From NCBI GenBank assembly GCA_964383905.1, contig CAYLJO010000106.1, positions 1 through 21,589 of the forward strand: DNA of 21,589 nucleotides, given 5' to 3'. This DNA is from CAYLJO01 sp964383905 (GTDB lineage: Bacteria > Acidobacteriota > Blastocatellia > Pyrinomonadales > Pyrinomonadaceae). The notes below the pieces were generated by a model. The model searched no databases and was not told the DNA's origin. It saw only the letters and a list, made by a program, of their open reading frames with translations. A program made the translations under genes and the position numbers. This document shows, piece by piece, positions 1 through 7,880 of this stretch; the stretch's first letter is position 1, and every line of letters begins with the position of its first letter.

Positions 1-483
1 ATGGTTAAGATCTTGGATATGCAGACGATGTGTTTGGTTCGATTCACCGGCGGGTACACCCCCCTCGAAATCGCACTCGACACGCAGTGTTGGAAGGCCG
101 CCAGAGCCCTGCAATATTGTGACCGTTTGAGTAACGGTGCGGAGCGGTACCCTTGTGCCGTCCACCGTCAGGAGTAGTCCTCCGGCGTATTGCGGAGCGA
201 TCTGCTCCAGATATGAGTTAAGTTTTGGATTCGACGGAGCGTCGCCCGTATTAATACCCGCCGCCTGCAATTCCTGAAAGGTTGGGATCTCCGCCATGTC
301 AACGACAAAGCGTACGCGGATACGGGCCGAGCAGCCCGCTTCAATGCGCGTGAAATGGTTGATGGTAAAGTTGCCGAGCGGGTGCGCGATGGTGGCGCCG
401 CTCAGACCTGCCGCCAAGATGAGCGCAGCAATAATCGCGACCCGTATGTGGCGGCCCTCCGAGATGGCGCGAATATTAGTCAT
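1..483 (-). CDS. NicO-type (HoxN/HupN/NixA-like) nickel/cobalt transporter, N-terminal part, runs off the window
   Basis: The reverse strand is open from an ATG at 481-483 through position 1 (161 codons, no stop), so the gene is cut by the left edge. The product starts with a signal or membrane segment (about residues 12-33) followed by HPLGNFTINHFTRIE, then VRFVVDMAEIPTFQEL. This extracytoplasmic start is, from family knowledge, typical of NicO-type metal transporters that later carry polytopic membrane domains; those lie outside the window. A GGAG sits a few bases before the ATG. The gene starts 19 bp after the stop of the TPR lipoprotein gene, so the two are probably co-transcribed. The metal specificity cannot be read from this part. 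Confidence 0.72.
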   Translation of the reverse strand, partial: MTNIRAISEGRHIRVAIIAALILAAGLSGATIAHPLGNFTINHFTRIEAGCSARIRVRFVVDMAEIPTFQELQAAGINTGDAPSNPKLNSYLEQIAPQYAGGLLLTVDGTRVPLRTVTQTVTILQGSGGLPTLRVECDFEGGVPAGESNQTHRLHIQDLNH

Positions 484-502
484 AAACTCCGGTGGCCCAA
501 AA

Positions 503-1843
503 CTACGGCTCTTCGAGGGCCCTTTTGGCGGTCGAAGCCTGCAACGGGTCGAACTGAGGGTTAAGCTTTAGCGCAAGCTTAAGATATTTCCTGGCAGAGG
601 CCTGATCGCCTGCGGCTCGGGCAATCATTCCGGCGTGATAAAAGAGCTTCGCATCGCGCGTGCCAAGTCGCATCGCCTCTTTGATGCCCGCCTGCGCTTC
701 TGTGACTTTTCCGGCTTTAAGCGCCGTCCATGCCAATGCGTCTGCGCCGTAGATATCACGCCGCACCTCATACTCCCTGGCAGCACTGGCGTAAGCCTCT
801 TCCGCTTTCAGATCATGATCGGCGTAGAAGAGCGCCAGCTGTCGGTTATAAAGCGCTCCGTTGATTGCGCTCAAGTGTCCGATCCGCTCGACCAGCTCGT
901 ACTGAGTCGCAGCCTCCTTCTCTCGCCCCACAAGTTTATACAGATCACCCAGCGCGGCGACAAATGTCGGGTCGGGGAGGCGACGGACAGCCCTTTCGTA
1001 TTGCTCGATCGCGCCGGGCGTGTCCCCGCGCGCCGCGAGAGCACGGCCGAGCGAGGCCAGCGCGCGATAATAGTCCGGGAAAGTCGTCAGCGCGTCACGA
1101 TAATGACGCTCGGCGGCCTCATAATCTCCGACGGAAAAGGCCGTTTCGCCAAGCTGCCAGCGGCACCACGCGACAGTTTCCTGTTGAGGAGGGCTCGCGT
1201 CGAGCTCAAGGGCCAGTGCTATGGAGAGGTGCCGCTGGGCGATATTAGTCTCGCCGCGTAGCGCAGCAAAACGGGCGAGCCGCGTTTCGGTGTTGACGCT
1301 CGTGCCGCTTAGCCGGGCCATCTGCCGCAAAGCGGCTTCTGCTCTTTCATACTCGCCTAATTCCAGTAACGCGTCGCCCAGTATTTGGTACGGATAGCCT
1401 TTGCCCGGATCGAGCTGTGTCAACTGCGTGGCGTGGTCACGTGCGGCAACGAATTCATGCGCGGCAAATTCAGCCTGCGCGAGCGCGCTCAGGCCGCCAA
1501 TATTCTGTTCGGCGGGCATCGCCGCGAGCGAGGCGCGTGCCGCGCGCGAGGCTAAATCCAGATAATTCAGGCTGCCCGTCTCGCGCAAGCGCTGCAAATA
1601 ACGGCCAAAAAGTAGGTTATAGGCGATGAAGTCATCCGGGTCGCGCTTCACACGATTTTCAAGGAAGCGAATTGTGCTTTCGGTCGCCTCGGCAGTGTTA
1701 GGCAACGGCGCAGCAGCGGGTAAAGAAGCTAGATGCGTCGCGGAGGAGGAGGAAGCCACCCACCCACCGCAAGCATTTAATGTTAGCAGGATGAGTCCGA
1801 TCACGAAGGCGGTAGCTAGTCTGGTTTGTTCTATCTGTATCAT
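503..1843 (-). CDS. TPR-repeat lipoprotein
   Basis: 446-residue protein. It begins with a lipoprotein signal peptide: a basic start, a hydrophobic stretch, and a lipobox ending LTLNAC with the lipid-attachment Cys at residue 25. Most of the rest is tandem tetratricopeptide repeats, with blocks such as AIEQYERAVRRLPDPTFVAA and the C-terminal ARKYLKLALKLNPQFDPL. It should be a periplasmic or outer-membrane-facing scaffold. The open frame reaches an ATG at 1927 inside the DUF4331 gene, but the signal peptide places the real start at 1843. No strong ribosome site precedes it; a perfect hairpin (1855-1886) lies just upstream. It sits between the DUF4331 gene and the NicO-type transporter, all in one direction. 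TPR proteins bind partners, and the partner here is unknown. Confidence 0.85.
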   Translation of the reverse strand: MIQIEQTRLATAFVIGLILLTLNACGGWVASSSSATHLASLPAAAPLPNTAEATESTIRFLENRVKRDPDDFIAYNLLFGRYLQRLRETGSLNYLDLASRAARASLAAMPAEQNIGGLSALAQAEFAAHEFVAARDHATQLTQLDPGKGYPYQILGDALLELGEYERAEAALRQMARLSGTSVNTETRLARFAALRGETNIAQRHLSIALALELDASPPQQETVAWCRWQLGETAFSVGDYEAAERHYRDALTTFPDYYRALASLGRALAARGDTPGAIEQYERAVRRLPDPTFVAALGDLYKLVGREKEAATQYELVERIGHLSAINGALYNRQLALFYADHDLKAEEAYASAAREYEVRRDIYGADALAWTALKAGKVTEAQAGIKEAMRLGTRDAKLFYHAGMIARAAGDQASARKYLKLALKLNPQFDPLQASTAKRALEEP

Positions 1844-1854
1844 CAAACCACGAA

Positions 1855-1886
1855 GCCCCCGCGCCCATATCAGTTGGCGCGGGGGC
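1855..1886. repeat. Perfect 11-bp hairpin between DUF4331 and TPR genes
   Basis: The arms GCCCCCGCGCC (1855-1865) and GGCGCGGGGGC (1876-1886) pair perfectly around a 10-nt loop. The hairpin lies in the 64-bp spacer between the DUF4331 stop and the lipoprotein ATG on the minus strand. No T-run follows on either strand, so it is not a classic intrinsic terminator. An mRNA-stabilising or translation-tuning role is an inference. Confidence 0.7.
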
Positions 1887-1907
1887 GCAGCAGGGGCAGC
1901 ACAAGAA

Positions 1908-3134
1908 CTAATTGCGCGTATTATCATCTATTGTCCCGGGAGCGCGCGGCTGTTGAGATGGGGCGAGGAACGGGAATGTATCGCGAAAAGGGACGTCGTT
2001 GCCGTTGACGTTGTCACCCAGGGGTTTACGGTTGTTGATGAGAGTAAGAAGAGTGTCGATCACGTCGTCTTGCAGGCGACGCCCATTCGGGAAGGCCGCT
2101 TGAGGGTTGTTCCCTCCCCCTGTTCCAGTATTAGGTATTGTCAGGTTCAACCGGAGGATATCGCCTCTCGTTACCGCGACACTCGCGAGGATGCCAATGC
2201 TCGTATCGTCCGTGCCATAAAAGTTCTTTAGCGTGCTGACGATCCCGGCCGCGAACCGCCCATTCGCGTCATCGACGGTTGAACCCGCATTGTAGGCGTT
2301 CTTCTGGTTGAACGGAACGAGCGCCACGTTAACCGCGGGGATGCCCTCTCGGTCGACGTTCACCCATCTCCCGAATCCGGTCACTTCACCGGTTTTCGTG
2401 TTGTAAATCTGCGGACTCCGCCGCTGTGTGTCGCAACTCAGGCCGAGCTCATTGCCTTGGCCGCGCACCAGCGACACCGGAATGCTCAGGGCGATGGCTA
2501 GGGTGTTGTAGCCCGCGAAGGTATCGCGACCCCGCTGGAACACCGCGGGGTTAGGCGCACCGGCTCTGATCGAAGCGTTGAAGCGGCTAAAGGCCGGAAT
2601 ATCGAAGAAGAAAGGATCGTCTGTCATCCCGGCGAAGAAGGATACTCCGCTCACCGGATCGGTCGTGATCACCGGAGGAGGCGAAGTGTCAGAAGTGTTG
2701 CTCGGATTGGTGGCCGGTGCGGTGAAGGTCCGGCCGGATGGAAGAGAAATAGTGGCCGTCTGCGGTTGCGGCACCCCGGCGGCGTTAGCGACACGGCTTG
2801 AGAAGCGAACATCAATGAACCCGTCCGGTTTCGCATCACCCGTGTTTTCGATCTCAAACCGGTAGCGAATAGCCGGGTCGAAGATCGCCAAGTTCGAAGC
2901 CTCTCCCGGTACGATGAACCCATGGAAGGTCATAATGAAGATCACCTTGGTGTTATCGTTCGGGTCGAGGAACAGATAAGCGTCGTTCAGATCGGCTCCC
3001 TGATCTTGAGCGACCAACGGCGAGTCCCCGTGGTCGGCAGCATCAATTGGTGGTGCCGGCGTCAACAGAATCAAGAGGGCCGCCGTCAGGGCGAGGGCGG
3101 CAAGCGCGACCTTCTTAGTGTTTGAGCAATTCAT
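1908..3134 (-). CDS. Secreted DUF4331 family protein
   Basis: 408 residues from the ATG at 3134, preceded by AAGGAGAAGGAATC, a strong ribosome site; this start also gives a clean signal peptide (basic MNCSNTKK, hydrophobic core to about residue 28, cleavage near IDAA). The mature N-terminus DHGDSPLVAQDQGADLNDAY and the following FLDPNDNTKVIFIMTFHGF are typical of DUF4331, a secreted family of unknown function. The length is usual for the family. It is the first gene of a leftward cluster with a TPR lipoprotein and a NicO-type metal transporter. A role with the metal or the envelope is only suggested by that context. Confidence 0.88.
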   Translation of the reverse strand: MNCSNTKKVALAALALTAALLILLTPAPPIDAADHGDSPLVAQDQGADLNDAYLFLDPNDNTKVIFIMTFHGFIVPGEASNLAIFDPAIRYRFEIENTGDAKPDGFIDVRFSSRVANAAGVPQPQTATISLPSGRTFTAPATNPSNTSDTSPPPVITTDPVSGVSFFAGMTDDPFFFDIPAFSRFNASIRAGAPNPAVFQRGRDTFAGYNTLAIALSIPVSLVRGQGNELGLSCDTQRRSPQIYNTKTGEVTGFGRWVNVDREGIPAVNVALVPFNQKNAYNAGSTVDDANGRFAAGIVSTLKNFYGTDDTSIGILASVAVTRGDILRLNLTIPNTGTGGGNNPQAAFPNGRRLQDDVIDTLLTLINNRKPLGDNVNGNDVPFRDTFPFLAPSQQPRAPGTIDDNTRN

Positions 3135-3308
3135 GATTCCTTCTCCTTCTCTTTGATTGATGAGTCGGTCTCGGCTGACCAATAGTTAATCGCGTCCTCC
3201 TATGCACAAAAATACCGCTTACGATGATTCAAGCGCATTGGGGGCAGATCAGACAACTCAGGCCTTTTCGCGCCAGCGCGCCGGCAAACCATCCAAACAG
3301 CCAGCGCG

Positions 3309-5459
3309 TCACTTTCCACCCCCGCAGGTAGCATTACTGCGCGTCACGACAGTACTAAACCGCTGCTGATACTCAGTTGAAGTGATGAACGCGCAGACCA
3401 TCCCACGGAAGTCTCCCGATGTCTCCAGCACGTTGAGCCAGAAGGCGAACCCGCTCGGATCGGAATCGCGCCGGAGGTACCCGAAGTATTCTATCAGCAC
3501 GAACGCCCTGTTTAATTGCCGCTGGATGAAGCTCGCATTGTCCACCACCTTCCGCAGTACTGTAACCCGCGTCTCCGTGCCGTTGTTCAATCCGCTCACC
3601 AGCGCGTCGCGGTCCGCCTGGGTCAGGGCCCCTCCCGTATTGGCATTCAAGGCGTCTACGTACTGATCGTTGGTCTTACCATCATAGAGGGATTTGAAGT
3701 CGGCGCGATTATTGACAAAATCACCGGTAAACGCCGTCTTATTTCCCTCCAGATTGGGACCTCCTATTAACTGGCCCCGATCGCGGATAAACTCCAGATA
3801 GGTCGGGAAACGATTGAAGGCAGCTTTGTACAGGCGGATCAGGAAGAAGCCGGAGTCTTGAAACTCTTTCGAGAGGAAGAAGGCGGCCGATACCTCAACG
3901 CGCCTCCGGTTGGTGCAAGCTGTATCCGAACCGCAACCGGTAATCTGGCCCGTCCAGAAAGCCAATCCTGTCGCATCCGGCTCACGGGCGAGGAAATCCA
4001 GATATTGCTGGCGCACGAAGGTCTGTTGATCGTCAATCGGGTTGGTCGCCGACGGCGCCTGGTTGTTGTTGACGATCGTCACCGTAGCAGCGTTTGGGGT
4101 GCCCAGGATGGCTCCAGTCGGGTTGCTTAAGGTCAGGTTGATCGTTCTATCTTCCTCGAGAAAACCGTTGTTGATGATCGAGATCGTGAATGTCTGGCTT
4201 GTTTCGCCGGCGGCGAAATTTAGCGTGCCGAAAGCAGGGTTAAAGTCTGAGCGGTCCGAAGCCGTCCCGCCGAATGCGGCAAAATCAACCGCCGCCGCCC
4301 CGGACGTATTGCCGGCCCGTGTGACGGTGATGGTCACACTGCTTGCGCTATGGTCGACGGTGTAGTTGCCCTGACTAAATTGTATCGTTCCGAGGTTGGA
4401 AGCAGAGGGGAGCGGCTGGATGGCGGGCTGGATATCGCTCGCCGGATGATTGGTGAGCCGCATCTGATTGCTGCCGTCGGCGTTCATCACGTAAATCTCG
4501 AGGTTGTCGTCGCGCGTGCTGGCAAAGGCGATTTTGGCGCCGTCTGACGACCGGGAGGGCTGGATATCGAGCGCCGCGTTGTTTGTTAGCCGCATCTGAT
4601 TACTGCCGTCGGGGTTCATCACGTAGATCTGATCGGTGCCGTCGCGGTTGCTCTGAAACGTGATCTTGGCGGGCGACCAGGAAGGATGAAGGTCCTCATC
4701 CGGATTTGTCACATCCGCATCGGCGGTGAGCCTTGCCACATTGCCGCCGTTGCTATCCATCGTGTAAATGTCGAAGTGATTATCCCGATTGCTCGCAAAG
4801 GCCAGCTTCGAGCCGCTGGGTGACCAAGCGGGATTGAAATCATCCGCCGGATTGTTGGTGAGGTTGGTCGGGTTGCTGCCGTCGGCATTCATCACGAAAA
4901 TTTCATCATTGCCGTTCCGATTACTGACAAAGGCGATTTTCGTGCCGTCGGGCGACCAGGCGGGCTCAAGATCATCCCCCGGATTGTTGGTGAGATTCGT
5001 TTGGCCGGTGCCGTCGGCATTCATCACATAAATCTCGGAATTGCCATCACGGTTGGTCTCGAAGGCGATCTTGGTACCGTCAGGCGACCAGGTAGGTCGG
5101 AGATTGTCCGTCGAAGTCTGCGTCAGCCTTGTCTGCCCGCCGCCATCGGGGTTCATTACGTAAATCTCGAAATTACCGTCACGGTCGCTCGAAAATGCAA
5201 TTTTACCGAGCGGCTCCGGGATGCGGGATTCCGGCTTGGCTTGCTCCTGACGGGAAGGCGGTGCCGGGGCGCGTGAGGAATTAAGAGAGGGGGCCCCCCC
5301 CGGCCGCAGTTGCGAATGTAGATGAGAAGCCTTCGTGGATACTGCCGGCCTCGAGAGCCTGCCTGAAGAGTAGCCGGGCAAGACTAACGAGCCCATCAAG
5401 CTCAACATTGCCAGGATGAAGACGACCCGATGCATGACGTTGCTCTTTGAACTTCTCAT
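3309..5459 (-). CDS. Secreted PD40 beta-propeller / Calx-beta / DUF4214 protein
   Basis: 716 residues from the ATG at 5459; AAGGAG sits 7 nt upstream. A signal peptide covers about residues 9-31. Residues 85-344 hold about six TolB-type PD40 blades, with repeats like EIYVMNADGSNQMRLTNHP and WSPDGTKIAF. Residues 358-466 form a Calx-beta domain (ASSVTITVTRAGNTSG, then NPTGAILGTPNAATVTI). Residues 480 to about 710 match DUF4214, including REPDATGLAFWTGQI and a second copy RDSDPSGFAFWLNVLE. This order is common in Acidobacteria. The protein is exported and probably acts at the surface in protein or glycan binding; no catalytic site is visible. The propeller repeats are conserved at DNA level too but are simply coding. 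The IS200 element lies about 100 bp upstream of its start and may affect its promoter. Confidence 0.88.
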   Translation of the reverse strand: MRSSKSNVMHRVVFILAMLSLMGSLVLPGYSSGRLSRPAVSTKASHLHSQLRPGGAPSLNSSRAPAPPSRQEQAKPESRIPEPLGKIAFSSDRDGNFEIYVMNPDGGGQTRLTQTSTDNLRPTWSPDGTKIAFETNRDGNSEIYVMNADGTGQTNLTNNPGDDLEPAWSPDGTKIAFVSNRNGNDEIFVMNADGSNPTNLTNNPADDFNPAWSPSGSKLAFASNRDNHFDIYTMDSNGGNVARLTADADVTNPDEDLHPSWSPAKITFQSNRDGTDQIYVMNPDGSNQMRLTNNAALDIQPSRSSDGAKIAFASTRDDNLEIYVMNADGSNQMRLTNHPASDIQPAIQPLPSASNLGTIQFSQGNYTVDHSASSVTITVTRAGNTSGAAAVDFAAFGGTASDRSDFNPAFGTLNFAAGETSQTFTISIINNGFLEEDRTINLTLSNPTGAILGTPNAATVTIVNNNQAPSATNPIDDQQTFVRQQYLDFLAREPDATGLAFWTGQITGCGSDTACTNRRRVEVSAAFFLSKEFQDSGFFLIRLYKAAFNRFPTYLEFIRDRGQLIGGPNLEGNKTAFTGDFVNNRADFKSLYDGKTNDQYVDALNANTGGALTQADRDALVSGLNNGTETRVTVLRKVVDNASFIQRQLNRAFVLIEYFGYLRRDSDPSGFAFWLNVLETSGDFRGMVCAFITSTEYQQRFSTVVTRSNATCGGGK

Positions 5460-5482
5460 GATCAAGCTCCTTAGCGTGTAGT

Positions 5483-5505
5483 TTCCCGCCGACCGGCGAT
5501 GGGAA
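5483..5505. repeat. Imperfect hairpin in the leader of the PD40 gene
   Basis: TTCCC (5483-5487) pairs with GGGAA (5501-5505) and GCCG (5488-5491) pairs with CGGC (5494-5497), with a 3-nt bulge. It lies 24 nt before the PD40 gene start on the minus strand. It may be a leader structure; there is no direct evidence of function. Confidence 0.35.
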
Positions 5506-5559
5506 CTATTATTGGTTTTGTAGAGCCTTGCTGGGTTCTGCGTTGCGAAAACTAAACCA

Positions 5560-5580
5560 CTCTGCACTGAAAGTGCAGAG
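5560..5580. repeat. IS200 end hairpin (transposase 3' side)
   Basis: CTCTGCACT (5560-5568), loop GAA, AGTGCAGAG (5572-5580): a perfect 9-bp stem. It shares its core with the hairpin at 6088-6102. In this family such hairpins are recognised by TnpA as single-stranded DNA. Confidence 0.85.
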
Positions 5581-5604
5581 ATTTGACCGGGACTGCAAGT
5601 CCAG

Positions 5605-6039
5605 CTATCCCAGGATGAATGTTTCAGTCCCCTTGTTGGAGGCTTCCCGATGATGCTCCAGATACTCTTGCACCATCTCTTCGGTGATGTTGCCTGTGCC
5701 CCATGCGCCGTACCCGATGGCCCAGAAGTGCCTGTCCCAGTAGCTTTTGCGCAACTCCGGGTACTCTTGCTGCAGCATCCGAGACGTTCTCCCTTTGCAC
5801 CGTTTCACTAGCTCTGAGAGTGACTTCGATGGCGGATACTCGATGTGCATGTGGACATGATCTCGACTGATTACCCCTTTGAATATCCGTACATCTAAGG
5901 CCGCGCAGATTTGAAGCAAAAGGTCCCGGCATCTGATTTTGATGCCACCTGTCAGCACGTGGGAGCGGTACTTAGTCGCCCATATGATGTGTGCCGTTAA
6001 TCTGCTGACCGTCGGACTGCCGTAGCGGTTCTCTTTCAT
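5605..6039 (-). CDS. tnpA: IS200/IS605-family transposase TnpA (Y1 HUH)
   Basis: 144 residues, full length for the family. The HUH metal-binding pair is H61-V-H63 in SRDHVHMHIEYPP. The single catalytic tyrosine is most likely Y126 in EEMVQEYLEHH. The fold markers AHIIWATKYR (residues 16-25) and RHFWAIGYGAWGTGNITEE (103-121) are also present. It makes single-strand cuts and joins through a 5'-phosphotyrosine. No frameshift or stop interrupts it, so it looks active. A 9-bp hairpin (6047-6069) begins 8 nt before the start codon and may limit translation, as a 5' stem-loop does in the founding IS200. A small ggact/agtcc hairpin follows the stop codon. Confidence 0.93.
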   Translation of the reverse strand: MKENRYGSPTVSRLTAHIIWATKYRSHVLTGGIKIRCRDLLLQICAALDVRIFKGVISRDHVHMHIEYPPSKSLSELVKRCKGRTSRMLQQEYPELRKSYWDRHFWAIGYGAWGTGNITEEMVQEYLEHHREASNKGTETFILG

Positions 6040-6046
6040 GCCCTCG

Positions 6047-6069
6047 CACTTCTAGCATTTCTAGAAGTG
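6047..6069 (-). promoter_or_regulatory. Hairpin just upstream of tnpA start
   Basis: CACTTCTAG (6047-6055) and CTAGAAGTG (6061-6069) pair perfectly around CATTT. On the minus strand the stem ends 7 nt before the tnpA ATG (6037-6039), next to the GCGAGGGC that would serve as ribosome site. In IS200 a comparable 5' structure represses transposase translation; that role here is inferred. Confidence 0.6.
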
Positions 6070-6087
6070 TGTAGCAACTGAAAGTCT

Positions 6088-6102
6088 TGCACTGAAAGTG
6101 CA
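6088..6102. repeat. IS200 end hairpin (transposase 5' side)
   Basis: TGCACT (6088-6093), loop GAA, AGTGCA (6097-6102). The 15-mer is identical to the core of the hairpin at the other end of the element. Confidence 0.83.
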
Positions 6103-6275
6103 TAGCTTTGCACTAGCAGCTTGGGACAGTAAAGCCGTGAATGCGAGAGATGTCGTACTATTTATCATGAATAAGGAGATGGCGCAAGCGTAAATTAGTC
6201 CACCCTGTCAGGGACCATTCATTTTCGCGGCTGCGGCCTAGCAAGGAGACGAGCGCTCCAGAGCAGACCCCGGGT

Positions 6276-7727
6276 TTAGCGCCCGTCTAACAACTTCTCC
6301 CATTCCGTGTGAATCGGCCCCTGTCCTGGTTTATCTATCCGCTCGTATGTGTGCGAGCCGAAGAAGTCGCGCTGGGCCTGGGTCAAGTTCAACGGCAGGT
6401 CGGCAGTGCGGCATAGGTCGAAGTAGTTGATGCTGGACGCCATCGCGTGCACGGGCACGCCGTATTGCATCGCGGTCGTCACGGCGAGCCGCCAGTTCGG
6501 TTGAGCATCTTCCACCCACGCCTTGAAGTCAGGATCGAGCAGAAGACTCGGCAAGTCCGCGCGACGTTGGTAGGCTTGCTTGATCTTGTCCAGGAACTGG
6601 GCGCGGATAATGCAGCCCCCCTTCCAGATGCGTGACACCTCGCCGAGGCTGATCCCCCAGTTCCAATTCTCGGAGCCGGCGCGAATCAAGTTCATTCCCT
6701 GCGCATAGGAGCAGATCTTGGAGGCGTAGAGCGCATCATGAATCGCTTCGATCATCGCTCTCTGATCACCGGTATATCTCGTTCGCCTGGGCCCACCAAT
6801 CTGCTTGCTCGCTTCGACGCGCTCTTCCTTATGTGTTGAGAGCGTGCGCGCAGCGATCGCCGCGTCGATCGTCGGGATGACGACCCCCAGTTCGAGCGCC
6901 GTCGAGCTCGTCCACTTGCCGGTGCCCTTCTGCCCGGCTTTATCGAGGATCAGCTCGACGAGCGGCCGGCCCGTCTCTTGATCTTTGACCCGGAGGACTT
7001 TAGCCGTGACCTCGATCAGGAAAGATTCGAGGTCGCCCCGATTCCAGGAATCGAAGATGTCGGCCATCTCCTCGGCCTCGAGGCCCAGAACGTTTCGCAT
7101 GATGTCAAAAGATTCGGCGATCAACTGCATGTCACCGTATTCGATGCCGTTATGGACCATCTTCACAAAATGGCCGGCCCCTCCCGGCCCGATGTAGGTC
7201 ACACACGGGCCGTCATCAACCTTCGCCGCGATCGCTTCCCAGATGTGGCGAATCTGCTCGTATGCCTGACGGTCACCGCCGGGCATTAAGCTGGGCCCCC
7301 ACAGCGCGCCACTTTCGCCGCCCGAGACGCCGGAGCCGATGAAGCTCAAGCCCTCGGCTTTTAACTCCTTCTCACGCCTCTCTGTGTCTAAGAAAAACGA
7401 GTTACCGCCATCGATGATGATATCGCCCTCATCCATAAACGGCTTAATCTGATTGATAGTCCAATCCACCGGCTCGCCTGCTTTGACGAGGAGGATCACC
7501 TTGCGCGGTCGCTCGAGAGCTCGTACGAAATCTTCCGGCGATTTTGCGCCGATGAACTGTGTGCCTCGCGCGCGCGCAAGAAAGCTGTCGACCTTCGACG
7601 CGTCACGATTAAAAACCGCAATCGGATATCCGTTGCGCTCGATGTTCATCGCCAGGTTCTCGCCCATGACGGCAAGACCGATCAGGCCAATCTTGGCGGT
7701 TTGGACGTTCTGTTTCGGTGTCACCAC
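6276..7727 (-). CDS. gnd: 6-phosphogluconate dehydrogenase, decarboxylating
   Basis: 483 residues, the usual length of the long-chain NADP enzyme. It converts 6-phosphogluconate to ribulose 5-phosphate and CO2 in the oxidative pentose phosphate pathway. The N-terminal Rossmann motif is GLIGLAVMGENLAMNIE (residues 14-30), with NRD at 40-42 for the cofactor ribose phosphate. Substrate motifs are DGGNSFFLDTERREKEL, GSGVSGGESGALWGPSLMPG and VKMVHNGIEYGDMQLIAE; K189 and E196 match the catalytic Lys and Glu of the family. LDKAGQKGTGKWT is also present. The start is GTG, set by a GGAGG 8 nt upstream (7736-7740); a second GTG follows directly. It lies 153 bp after tkt in the same direction, so the two may share a transcript. 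Confidence 0.96.
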   Translation of the reverse strand: MVTPKQNVQTAKIGLIGLAVMGENLAMNIERNGYPIAVFNRDASKVDSFLARARGTQFIGAKSPEDFVRALERPRKVILLVKAGEPVDWTINQIKPFMDEGDIIIDGGNSFFLDTERREKELKAEGLSFIGSGVSGGESGALWGPSLMPGGDRQAYEQIRHIWEAIAAKVDDGPCVTYIGPGGAGHFVKMVHNGIEYGDMQLIAESFDIMRNVLGLEAEEMADIFDSWNRGDLESFLIEVTAKVLRVKDQETGRPLVELILDKAGQKGTGKWTSSTALELGVVIPTIDAAIAARTLSTHKEERVEASKQIGGPRRTRYTGDQRAMIEAIHDALYASKICSYAQGMNLIRAGSENWNWGISLGEVSRIWKGGCIIRAQFLDKIKQAYQRRADLPSLLLDPDFKAWVEDAQPNWRLAVTTAMQYGVPVHAMASSINYFDLCRTADLPLNLTQAQRDFFGSHTYERIDKPGQGPIHTEWEKLLDGR

Positions 7728-7803
7728 TGTATTGTCCTCCGGATGTAAAGTCTCTAGAGCCGGCTCTCAACTGGCTGGTAAGGCTTTGTTTTTCCCGTTT
7801 TTG

Positions 7804-7829
7804 ATACCAACCACAAAATCAGTTGGTAT
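7804..7829. repeat. Inverted repeat in the tkt-gnd spacer
   Basis: ATACCAAC (7804-7811) and GTTGGTAT (7822-7829) form a perfect 8-bp stem with a 10-nt loop; flanking TTTTG / CAAAA extends the symmetry with a small bulge. There is no U-tract, so it reads less like a terminator than a processing site or an operator for gnd. Function unknown. Confidence 0.5.
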
Positions 7830-7880
7830 TAGCAAAATTCAGCATCCCTTCGGTCGCCCTTGAGCGCCGGGACTTAACCA

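Larger units (their letters stand above)
5560..6102 (-). mobile_element. IS200-type insertion sequence (single tnpA, hairpin ends)
   Basis: The element is bounded here by its two sub-terminal hairpins. Both contain the same 15-mer TGCACTGAAAGTGCA, at 5563-5577 within a 9-bp-stem hairpin (5560-5580) and at 6088-6102. Between them is one complete Y1 transposase on the minus strand and no tnpB. Imperfect palindromes near both ends, no inverted terminal repeats and a lone tnpA are the hallmarks of the IS200 branch of IS200/IS605. The true cleavage points lie a few bases outside these coordinates and cannot be set without an empty site for comparison. Confidence 0.85.

Noticed and set aside
4400..5220. 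Repeated DNA segments that could be read as a tandem repeat or CRISPR-like array
   Set aside because: The repeats are in-frame PD40 propeller blades with variable spacing and sequence; no constant direct repeat with unique spacers.
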